Positions 22,406 to 28,613 of a DNA stretch of 28,613 nucleotides are shown here, piece by piece. The notes below the pieces were generated by a model. That model was given only the letters and a program-made list of their open reading frames with translations. It searched no databases and was not told the origin of the DNA. The stretch is from the NCBI GenBank assembly GCA_964611385.1, contig CAZSXS010000045.1:1-28613 (forward strand), in the 5' to 3' direction. Origin of the DNA: CAZSXS01 sp964611385. GTDB taxonomy: Bacteria; Bacillota; Clostridia; Lachnospirales; CAYPQA01. The translations under genes were made by a program, and so were the position numbers. How positions within the stretch are numbered: position 1 is the first letter of the stretch; each line of letters begins with the position of its first letter.

Positions 22406-23599
22406 ATGAGCAGTATTGCATTAGAATTACAAAGAACATTTGATAATCTTGTTGCCCCTGGCCAACCTATTGTATTTGATGTGGTCAATTTCAGTTCGGG
22501 TAATATTTCATACAATCCAGTAACGGGTGCTGTTACCTTTAATCAGCCGGGAAGGTACGATGTCAAGTGGTGGGTGGATACGGCAACTTCCATTGCCAAC
22601 ACTGGTATTGAATTTGCTGTATCCACTTCCCAAGGTGATTTTGTCATAGGGGCTTCACCAGCCAAAACAGGTGAGGTAGTGGGTTTTGCCGTCGTTGATA
22701 CCGCTTCCCCAGGTGTTACGATGTCCTTGGTTAACTCAACCCCTAATAACGTCAAGCTTTCGTCGAATGTTCCGATTAAGGCAACACTAGTTATTATTGA
22801 GGTGAGTATTAATATAGGGGTAACCGGCCCGACGGGAGATACAGGTCCAACCGGTGATACCGGTCCCACTGGTCCTACAGGAGATACTGGCCCGGCTGGT
22901 GACACAGGCCCCACCGGCCCTACAGGAGACACTGGCCCGACGGGAGATACAGGCCCCACTGGTCCTACCGGAGACACTGGCCCGACGGGAGATACAGGTC
23001 CCACTGGTCCTACAGGAGATACAGGCCCTACAGGAGATACCGGCCCAACTGGAGACACAGGCCCTACAGGAGATACTGGCCCAACTGGAGACACAGGCCC
23101 TACAGGAGACACTGGCCCTACAGGAGATACAGGCCCCACAGGAGATACCGGCCCGACTGGTGATACCGGCCCGACTGGTGATACAGGCCCAACTGGAGAC
23201 ACAGGCCCTACAGGTCCTACAGGAGACACTGGCTCTACCGGAGACACCGGTCCCACTGGAGACACAGGCCCTACAGGAGATACAGGCCCAACTGGAGACA
23301 CAGGCCCTACCGGTCCTACCGGTCCTACCGGAGACACCGGTCCCACTGGAGACACCGGCCCTACAGGAGATACAGGCCCTACCGGTCCTACAGGAGACAC
23401 CGGCCCGACTGGTGACACAGGCCCCCCTGGTCCGACGGGAGACACTGGCCCAACTGGTGACACAGGCCCCACTGGTCCGACGGGAGACACAGGCCCAACT
23501 GGTGACACAGGCCCCACCGGTCCGACGGGAGATACCGGCCCAACAGGCCCCACTGGCCCCACCGGAGACACTGCTCCACTAATTTATGCACAACTTTGA
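22406..23599 (+). CDS. Collagen-like protein with reversed order: N-terminal C1q/TNF-like head, C-terminal Gly-X-Y stalk
   Basis: 397 aa. Residues 1-135 form a beta domain clearly homologous to the C-terminal head of the preceding protein (ISYNPVTGAVTFNQPGRYDV and KWWVD align with ITYNFLTGQFTITQPGNYYV and AWWVA). From Gly141 to Thr389 come 83 uninterrupted Gly-X-Y triplets, nearly all GPT or GDT, with single GPA, GST and GPP variants, and the protein ends with APLIYAQL. BclA-type proteins carry the stalk first and the head last, so this order is unusual. AAGGAGG precedes the ATG by 6 nt. It lies 25 bp after the first collagen gene and probably shares its promoter. No signal peptide is visible. 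Roughly one Thr per triplet gives over 80 possible O-glycosylation sites. Confidence 0.88.
   Translation: MSSIALELQRTFDNLVAPGQPIVFDVVNFSSGNISYNPVTGAVTFNQPGRYDVKWWVDTATSIANTGIEFAVSTSQGDFVIGASPAKTGEVVGFAVVDTASPGVTMSLVNSTPNNVKLSSNVPIKATLVIIEVSINIGVTGPTGDTGPTGDTGPTGPTGDTGPAGDTGPTGPTGDTGPTGDTGPTGPTGDTGPTGDTGPTGPTGDTGPTGDTGPTGDTGPTGDTGPTGDTGPTGDTGPTGDTGPTGDTGPTGDTGPTGDTGPTGDTGPTGPTGDTGSTGDTGPTGDTGPTGDTGPTGDTGPTGPTGPTGDTGPTGDTGPTGDTGPTGPTGDTGPTGDTGPPGPTGDTGPTGDTGPTGPTGDTGPTGDTGPTGPTGDTGPTGPTGPTGDTAPLIYAQL
22826..23572 (+). repeat. Tandem coding repeat for the collagen stalk (18- and 27-bp units)
   Basis: 747 bp of 9-bp triplets arranged mainly as 18-bp (GPTGDT) and 27-bp (GPTGPTGDT) units. Synonymous bases vary (ggc/ggt/gga, act/aca/acc/acg), so units are similar but not identical. 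Length polymorphism by recombination or slippage in multiples of 9 bp is expected. Confidence 0.9.
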
Positions 23600-23683
23600 C
23601 GTTAGCTTACGAAACCGCTTAATTACTTACACCGATAAGGTCATTCTTACTGTTTGCCATAAAGTCAAGCAAGTTTAAAACAC

Positions 23684-23718
23684 AAAAACGCCCGGTTGAA
23701 TAAAATCCAACCAGGCGC
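23684..23718 (-). terminator. Intrinsic terminator of the ABC transporter operon
   Basis: On the minus strand CGCCTGGTTG...CAACCGGGCG forms a stem with one mismatch, followed by TTTTTGTGTTTT. It lies about 60 bp past the last permease stop and faces the end of the collagen operon. Confidence 0.75.
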
Positions 23719-23780
23719 GCGGTAATGCGTGTATACAAAAAAACATCCTTCTTGACTATAGTGTAAAATTTGATTCACTT

Positions 23781-24509
23781 TCAATTTAATACTCTATTTC
23801 GTATTAAGAAATAGCTGACTACTAATAAGCCTATAAAATAGCCGCCCAATATCGTCCAATGAATAGCATAGTTCGGATTGATCTGCATCACATTCATTCC
23901 TAACAAATGATCTGACAAAACAAAGGGGATACAAGGCGGTAAGAATTGGATAAAACGAGTACTATATAAGGTCATGCATAAACACATACAGAGTATTCCC
24001 AAAATCATGCCGGAAAAAGTACGCCGAATCAGGATAGCCGCTAAAAAAGCTCCCGGAATAATTAGAAAGTGCATGATAATTAAGGAAAGTGCAATGTACA
24101 AAAATCGCAATAGAACATCCGCTTCTAATGGATCGGAAAGAAATACAAGGCCGCCTACGATTGTGGTAAGTACAAATAAAACAACCGTCAGCCCGATAGT
24201 AAGCAACATGAGCAATAGCTTTATGGTAAGAAAATGATGTTTTGGATAGGGATAACACATTGAAATTTCAATCGTATTTTCCTCATGTTCTCTCGCCCAA
24301 AGGAAAGCCGCAAATGTGGAAAAAGTAAGCAATGATGGTACGTTGAAGCAAAGCATGGCTACATGTATGAAAACCTGCCATGTGAGATTTGTCTGTTCCA
24401 AAAGAGACAAGCAAGTAATGATAACAGGCAGAATTGCGCCAATCAGTATAAGCCACCACATTTTTGAAAATCTCAACTTCTTTAACTCTGCAAAAGCTAT
24501 TTGCCGCAC
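23781..24509 (-). CDS. ABC-2-type transporter permease (BcrB-like), second subunit
   Basis: 242 aa with six predicted transmembrane helices and the short basic N-terminus RQIAFAELKKLRFSKMWW typical of ABC-2 permeases in antibiotic or lantibiotic export and self-protection. AREHEENTIEI after the second helix is the usual conserved cytoplasmic loop. The start is GTG immediately after the stop of the preceding permease, with GGGGGG 5 nt upstream, so the two are coupled. It is probably a heterodimer partner of the 24510-25226 product with the ATPase encoded upstream. The substrate is unknown; bacitracin or lantibiotic-like peptides are typical. Confidence 0.85.
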   Translation of the reverse strand: MRQIAFAELKKLRFSKMWWLILIGAILPVIITCLSLLEQTNLTWQVFIHVAMLCFNVPSLLTFSTFAAFLWAREHEENTIEISMCYPYPKHHFLTIKLLLMLLTIGLTVVLFVLTTIVGGLVFLSDPLEADVLLRFLYIALSLIIMHFLIIPGAFLAAILIRRTFSGMILGILCMCLCMTLYSTRFIQFLPPCIPFVLSDHLLGMNVMQINPNYAIHWTILGGYFIGLLVVSYFLIRNRVLN

Positions 24510-25226
24510 TTAATCCCCCCTTTTTTCTATCTTCCGTAGTGACAAATAGAAAAACACAGCAAAAATGGCAGCTACTATCAGGATACCCATGCCGTAGTTG
24601 ATTCCGGGATATTGACTACTCCCCAATAGCTTAGCAACAAGGATCAGCGGCAACAGGTGAGGGAATATGTATCCGTAATCCATGAGTGCAAAGGGAAAAG
24701 TCAACATAAAGAGAAACAGGAAAATCAAGGACGAAGATACAAAATTACGACGTAACAGTGCAATATACACAACTACCGGGGTGATACAGATAAGGAGAAG
24801 CGAGCTGACCAATCCTGCCAATAGAAATCGTAAAGCAATCTGTCCACTAAAACCCTCAAGTATGCTATTGAGCAGGATCAGGACGCCAAAGGTAAATAAC
24901 TGCGAAACGATAATCTGCAAAAACAACAATACATATTTCCCAATCAATACACGCGAGATGGGTCTTTGTGTTATATGCAAGTAGGGTAAAGTGTTGTCTT
25001 TATACTCCCTTGATACAATATAACACCCGGTAATCACTACGAGCGTAAATGAAATCATTTGGATGAAAACACTATTTTGAGCTACAATCTCGGCAAGGCT
25101 ACTCTGCTGATTTGAGGAACGGGAAAGTAATACCAAGACAAATGGTGCCAATGATACCAATGGGAACAATAAGGTGAGGAATGTTCTTTTCACCTTTCTA
25201 AACTCAATAGCAATGATCTGCTTCAT
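24510..25226 (-). CDS. ABC-2-type transporter permease (BcrB-like), first subunit
   Basis: 238 aa with six predicted transmembrane helices. N-terminus MKQIIAIEFRKVKRTFLTLL and loop SREYKDNTLPYLHITQRPIS match the ABC-2 permeases that pair with BcrA-type ATPases. The ATG at 25226 overlaps the ATPase stop as ATGA and sits 9 nt from GGGAG; an ATG two codons upstream at 25232 is only 3 nt from it. It differs in sequence from the following permease, so the exporter is probably heterodimeric. Confidence 0.85.
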   Translation of the reverse strand: MKQIIAIEFRKVKRTFLTLLFPLVSLAPFVLVLLSRSSNQQSSLAEIVAQNSVFIQMISFTLVVITGCYIVSREYKDNTLPYLHITQRPISRVLIGKYVLLFLQIIVSQLFTFGVLILLNSILEGFSGQIALRFLLAGLVSSLLLICITPVVVYIALLRRNFVSSSLIFLFLFMLTFPFALMDYGYIFPHLLPLILVAKLLGSSQYPGINYGMGILIVAAIFAVFFYLSLRKIEKRGD

Positions 25227-26140
25227 AACCATTCACTCCCTGTAAGCGCCATAAAATAATCTTCCAATGTTGAATGAGTAATTTTGTTCTCGTTTACCTC
25301 AATTCCATGTTCGACTAATAGACGCGTAATCCGGCTGCTGTCATTCTCATTTTCGATTTTTATCGAAATTTGCTCATTCATTACCGATAGGTTCTGAATC
25401 CCCATATGCTCTTTAATAAGCGAAACAGCTGTTTCCAGATCACTTACTCTTAGCTGTAGAGATTTTTCGCATTTTTTCTCGAAGTCTTCTTTCGTGATTT
25501 CTTCCAGCAACCTACCCTTATGTAAAATTCCAACACGGCTGACCATCCTTTCGATTTCCGAAAGGATATGAGACGATACGAAAACAGTCTTTCCCTGTTT
25601 TGCTATTGCAATCAACAGGTCCCTGACTTCAACGATACCCTGCGGGTCAAGGCCGTTTGTCGGTTCATCCAAAATCAAAAATTCCGGGTTATGCAATAAA
25701 GCACGAGCAAGACCAAGACGTTGTTTCATTCCCAACGAATATTGACCTACTTTTTTGTTTTCTTCATCTTTCAACCCGACTGTTTTTAGTGCTGTGTCGA
25801 TTGTGTGCTTGTCCTCAACATTCATCATAATACGGTGAATATCCAAATTTTCTTTCGCAGTAAGGTTGAGATAAAAACCCGGAGTTTCGATGATAGCGCC
25901 AATTCTGCGAAGATGCTTAAAGATATTTCTATTATTCACCTGCTCACCAAACAATGCAATCGAGCCATCAGATGACTTTATCAAATTCAAAATCATGCGG
26001 ATTGTTGTTGTTTTGCCAGCCCCGTTTTTTCCAATAAAACCGTATATGTCCCCCGCTTTTAAGTTGATATTGACTTTATCAACAACGGCAGCCTTCTTAT
26101 ATTTCTTGCTTAATTCCACTGTCTGCAAAACATATGACAT
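25223..26140 (-). CDS. ABC transporter ATPase, BcrA/lantibiotic-protection type
   Basis: 305 aa. A single nucleotide-binding domain shows Walker A GKNGAGKTTT (residues 38-47), Q-loop region IIETPGFYLNLTAKEN, signature YSLGMKQRLGLARALL, Walker B LILDEPTNGLDP and H-loop SSHILSEIERM. The C-terminal ~90 residues form the extra domain seen in BcrA-like ATPases (RVSDLETAVSLIKEHM; THSTLEDYFMALTG at the end). It powers the two permeases encoded next. The ATG directly follows the TetR stop with GGAG 9-11 nt upstream. Export of, or protection from, a peptide antibiotic is the likely role by family. Confidence 0.93.
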   Translation of the reverse strand: MSYVLQTVELSKKYKKAAVVDKVNINLKAGDIYGFIGKNGAGKTTTIRMILNLIKSSDGSIALFGEQVNNRNIFKHLRRIGAIIETPGFYLNLTAKENLDIHRIMMNVEDKHTIDTALKTVGLKDEENKKVGQYSLGMKQRLGLARALLHNPEFLILDEPTNGLDPQGIVEVRDLLIAIAKQGKTVFVSSHILSEIERMVSRVGILHKGRLLEEITKEDFEKKCEKSLQLRVSDLETAVSLIKEHMGIQNLSVMNEQISIKIENENDSSRITRLLVEHGIEVNENKITHSTLEDYFMALTGSEWL

Positions 26141-26785
26141 TTATTTCAGCTCTCCATTTCCGGCTTTATATTTTCTAAGAAAAAACTGAATATGCTTATC
26201 AAGTAAATGGTTTACTTCCGTCTTAATGGTTTCAGAAATTTCCCCGCTGACAAGGTATCGGTGGAAAAGATAGACAATCGGAGCATAGTAGTCCATGACC
26301 ATACACGCAAGCTCGGACTCTTTTAAAAAGCCTATAGCCATCAGCCACCCGAATATCTTCTGCTGTTCTAAAAGCGTGTCATCAAACAGTACCTTATGGT
26401 ATAGGTCTACAGCCTGTTGATTGATGTTTTGTTCTAAAATCAACATTCGAATAAATTTATTGATCCGTTTGTCCATGAGGTAATGATTTACAAAACTCTT
26501 ACATACAAGAGTAAAATCGTCATCGGAAACTGTGATTGCCTTCGCTTGTTCGGCGGCAAACTCCTGCGGAATGGAATAGGTTGCATTCATAAAGGTTTCG
26601 CATAACACATCAAAGATGTCCTGCTTATTTTTAAAGTGATAGTAAATGGTGCTTTCTTTAATTCCGACTTGACCGCAAATGTCACGGATGGAAACGGAGC
26701 TATACCCCCTCTGAGAAAAAAGAGTTAGAGCGGTATCTAAAATTAGCTCTTTTGTTGTTTCCCCTTTGTTTTTAATTGCTGTCAC
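26141..26785 (-). CDS. TetR-family repressor of the ABC transporter operon
   Basis: 214 aa. The N-terminal HTH at about residues 9-55 reads TKELILDTALTLFSQRGYSS, VSIRDICGQVGIKESTIYYH and FKNKQDIFDVL. The C-terminal helical domain would bind the inducer. The GTG at 26785 was chosen, with GAGGTG 6 nt upstream; a GTG at 26794 lies inside that site. It is the first gene of a four-gene unit (tetR, ATPase, two permeases) with stops and starts touching. Two near-identical palindromes in its own promoter imply autoregulation of the whole operon, relieved perhaps by the transported compound. Confidence 0.92.
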   Translation of the reverse strand: MTAIKNKGETTKELILDTALTLFSQRGYSSVSIRDICGQVGIKESTIYYHFKNKQDIFDVLCETFMNATYSIPQEFAAEQAKAITVSDDDFTLVCKSFVNHYLMDKRINKFIRMLILEQNINQQAVDLYHKVLFDDTLLEQQKIFGWLMAIGFLKESELACMVMDYYAPIVYLFHRYLVSGEISETIKTEVNHLLDKHIQFFLRKYKAGNGELK

Positions 26786-26806
26786 TTGGAACACCTCACA
26801 AAAAAA

Positions 26807-26822
26807 TCTAACAATTGTTAGA
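26807..26822. promoter_or_regulatory. TetR operator 1
   Basis: Perfect 16-bp palindrome TCTAACAATTGTTAGA lying just downstream of the -10 box on the minus strand, so it covers the transcription start. Confidence 0.75.
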
Positions 26823-26825
26823 ATT

Positions 26826-26854
26826 ATTATACCTAACAGTTGTTAGATTGTCAA
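26826..26854 (-). promoter_or_regulatory. Consensus sigma-A promoter of the tetR-ABC operon
   Basis: Minus strand TTGACA (26854-26849), 17-bp spacer, TATAAT (26831-26826), exact consensus. The spacer is filled by TetR operator 2. The -35 box starts 4 bp past the recombinase stop codon. Confidence 0.85.
26833..26846. promoter_or_regulatory. TetR operator 2
   Basis: CTAACAGTTGTTAG is the same palindrome as operator 1 with one arm base changed. It occupies the spacer between -35 and -10. Its centre lies 25 bp from the centre of operator 1. Confidence 0.75.
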
Positions 26855-26858
26855 GTGC

Positions 26859-28490
26859 CTATGGTAATATTAGCTCGTCGGCAAAGTTGAAATCAATTGT
26901 TATTCCTCTGTCTGAATGGATAAAAACCGCATCTATCAGTTCTACTAAAATACCCCGTTCAATCGTATCGATATTCTTGTGCTTGATAAACTTAGTAAGG
27001 TATGGATCATACTGCTTAATCCCAGCAGACAGCGTTTCGATCTCGTCTTGGATATTGGCAATTGTCTCCTTGAGCTTAAAGAGTTGCTCGTCAAAGCGGT
27101 CTTTCATTCTTCGGTAATCCTCTTTGGTGATTTCGCCGCTTTTCCAATCCATGTACAAGCTGTCAGTAGCCATTAGTAGCTTTTCCAGCTCTTGCTCACG
27201 CATTTTGAGGGAGTTGTTTAGCCGTGTGGAGTGGGTCTTGATGGTGGGGGTCTTGTTTATTCCATCCACTGTTTCAGCTAACGAACCGATAAGAGCTATT
27301 TGAATGCGAATAGCGTCTAACACCGCCTGAGACAATTTATCTTCTCTTATAACATGTTTGCTGCAAGCACCCTTGCCCTTGTCTGTTTCGGTACGGCAAT
27401 AATAGTAAACATGATTCTTTGATGTTTTCCGTCTCATTGCCTTTTTGCAATCTGCGCAAATGAGCAAGCCAGAGAATAGGTAGTTTTTGGTCATCCCCGG
27501 AGCGGTGCGAGTATCACGAGTATGTAAATTTTGAGCCTTCTCAAATAGCTCTTTATTCACAATCGCTTCGTGGGTATTCTCCACCACCACCCAATCTTCC
27601 TTCGGAACAGATACCTGAGTATGAACTTTGTAGCTAATCACTTTGTGCCGCCCCTGCACCATATTGCCGATGTACATTTCATTTTTAAGCATACGGCTGA
27701 TTACTGTTGCGTTCCACCTGCCGTCATTGCCTTCCCTGTGTGGGTTTTGGTAGTTGAGATTTTGGATTTTGGATTTATACTCCGAAGGATTCGGAATGCC
27801 TAAAGCATTGAGCTTTTTTGCGATTCCCGTTTTGCTCATGCCATCAAGTACAAACCAGGCGAATATATTCCTGACGACGCTTGCAGCATCTTCATCAATT
27901 ATTAGGCTGTTTTTATCGCCAGGCTTTTTCCGATAGCCGTATGGTGCAAATCCGCCTATAAATTCCCCACGCCTACGCTTTGTTTCAAAAGTGCGACGTA
28001 TATCGGCAGATGTTTTGGCAGCGTATCGATCGTTCATCAGGCCATTAATCGGTATTTCCATACCGTTATGGATGGCTTCGGGATTGGTAAAGCTATCCAC
28101 ATGAGGATTACTGATAGAGATAAAGCGGACACCTTTTAAGGGGAAAATCTGCTCCAGATAGCGCCCTTGATCGGCATAGTTTCTGAATGCTCTTGAAAGT
28201 GTTTTACAGACGATGCAATTGACTTTGCCTGAGTCAACATCATCTATCATTCGCTGAAAATGATCTCGCTTGTCGTCCGTTCCTGTCAGACCATCGTCAA
28301 TGTAATAGTCCACAATAGCATATTCGCCAATGAAGAATTGTTCCAAAAATTCCGTGATGATTTTTTTCTGTTCGGTTATGCTTTTACTCTCGTCTAAGCC
28401 ATCTTCTCGTGATAAACGAATGTAAGCGGCTATGCTCCATATCAATGACTTTTTAAACGTCCCCGTCTCAGGTTTTCGTATCCTTGCCAA
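26859..28490 (-). CDS. Large serine recombinase (resolvase/invertase domain, zinc ribbon, coiled coil)
   Basis: 543 aa. The N-terminal serine-recombinase catalytic domain (about 18-165) has the nucleophile Ser27 in AAYIRLSRED, DDGLTGTDDKR, and the arginine-rich KTLSRAFRNYADQGRYLEQI. A Recombinase domain follows (about 175-290; GFAPYGYRKKPGD, GMSKTGIAKKLNALGIPNP), then a zinc ribbon with Cys345, Cys348, Cys365 and Cys376, and a coiled coil near 420-495 (MREQELEKLL...). Such enzymes integrate and excise mobile elements and prophages, cutting at a 2-bp core in att sites. The TTG start at 28490 has GGAGG 5 nt upstream. It is intact and full-length. The tetR-ABC operon just downstream may be cargo of the same element; element ends were not found. 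Confidence 0.92.
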   Translation of the reverse strand: MARIRKPETGTFKKSLIWSIAAYIRLSREDGLDESKSITEQKKIITEFLEQFFIGEYAIVDYYIDDGLTGTDDKRDHFQRMIDDVDSGKVNCIVCKTLSRAFRNYADQGRYLEQIFPLKGVRFISISNPHVDSFTNPEAIHNGMEIPINGLMNDRYAAKTSADIRRTFETKRRRGEFIGGFAPYGYRKKPGDKNSLIIDEDAASVVRNIFAWFVLDGMSKTGIAKKLNALGIPNPSEYKSKIQNLNYQNPHREGNDGRWNATVISRMLKNEMYIGNMVQGRHKVISYKVHTQVSVPKEDWVVVENTHEAIVNKELFEKAQNLHTRDTRTAPGMTKNYLFSGLLICADCKKAMRRKTSKNHVYYYCRTETDKGKGACSKHVIREDKLSQAVLDAIRIQIALIGSLAETVDGINKTPTIKTHSTRLNNSLKMREQELEKLLMATDSLYMDWKSGEITKEDYRRMKDRFDEQLFKLKETIANIQDEIETLSAGIKQYDPYLTKFIKHKNIDTIERGILVELIDAVFIHSDRGITIDFNFADELILP

Positions 28491-28613
28491 AGTCCCCTCC
28501 CTCCCTCTATGACTACAATCATGTTATAGCCCATATTCAGCTTATAAAAGAACATCATTACTCTAAATGAGCAAATTCAAAAAATGCACAAAGGTTCAAG
28601 CGATAAGCATGTC
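28491..28613 (-). other. Region upstream of the recombinase gene
   Basis: 123 bp of A/T-rich sequence with the recombinase ribosome binding site (GGGAGGGAGGGGACT) at its left end. A TATAAC box on the minus strand (about 28527-28532) could be a -10 element, but no convincing -35 was found. No gene, terminator or att-like repeat could be identified before the window ends. Confidence 0.3.

Noticed and set aside
22543..23571. Long antisense reading frame (342 aa) rich in GPV/SPV triplets
   Set aside because: It is the mirror of the collagen repeat: a GXY-coding array stays open in several frames on both strands. It has no ribosome binding site and no conserved domain.
22826..23572. Tandem repeats that could be taken for a CRISPR array
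   Set aside because: Units are 18/27 bp coding triplets without unique spacers, and the frame is open across all of them.

Overview
The window looks like chromosomal DNA from an endospore-forming Firmicute, most likely class Clostridia. The main clues are LonB, a YlmC/YmxH-type PRC-barrel protein, two BclA-like exosporium collagen proteins with C1q/TNF-like globular domains, strong AGGAGG-type ribosome binding sites, several TTG/GTG starts and near-consensus TTGACA-17-TATAAT promoters. I cannot assign a genus. No rRNA or tRNA genes and no CRISPR array were seen.

Layout. (1) 1-367: a start-less remnant of an Rpn/PD-(D/E)XK-type protein tail and a strong terminator. (2) 394-9058, minus strand: a carbohydrate module with a sugar-binding lipoprotein, two CUT1 permeases, a LacI regulator with two identical operators, a GH78 alpha-L-rhamnosidase, a DUF2500 protein and an AraC regulator. 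No ATPase is encoded here, so a shared MsmX-type ATPase is probably used. The module would cleave rhamnosides and import an oligosaccharide. (3) 9160-15735, plus strand: lonB, a Gfo/Idh/MocA oxidoreductase, hisH, hisF, asnA, a YlmC/YmxH protein and a DUF6106-like protein. (4) 15840-18721: a BlaI/M56 (BlaR1-like) signalling pair whose receptor carries an unfamiliar extracytoplasmic domain of three related ~60-residue repeats instead of a penicillin-binding domain. (5) 19036-23599: capE-capF nucleotide-sugar genes (minus) divergent from two collagen-like spore-surface genes (plus). The second collagen gene has the reversed order, globular head first and 83 Gly-X-Y triplets last. (6) 23684-28490, minus: a TetR-controlled BcrAB-like ABC transporter operon directly downstream of a large serine recombinase, possibly a mobile accessory module.

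A modular intergenic repeat links several of these regions. Hairpin modules and a 20-nt core TTTCAAAAAAGCCGGACATG recur at 1751-1920, 2101-2135, 12793-12857, 13685-13740, 18788-18852 and 18881-19037, always between genes and in both orientations.

The most interesting items are the reversed-architecture collagen protein and its divergent sugar-nucleotide genes, the three-repeat M56 receptor, the dispersed repeat family, and the 15-nt operator duplicated inside the lacI-type gene.
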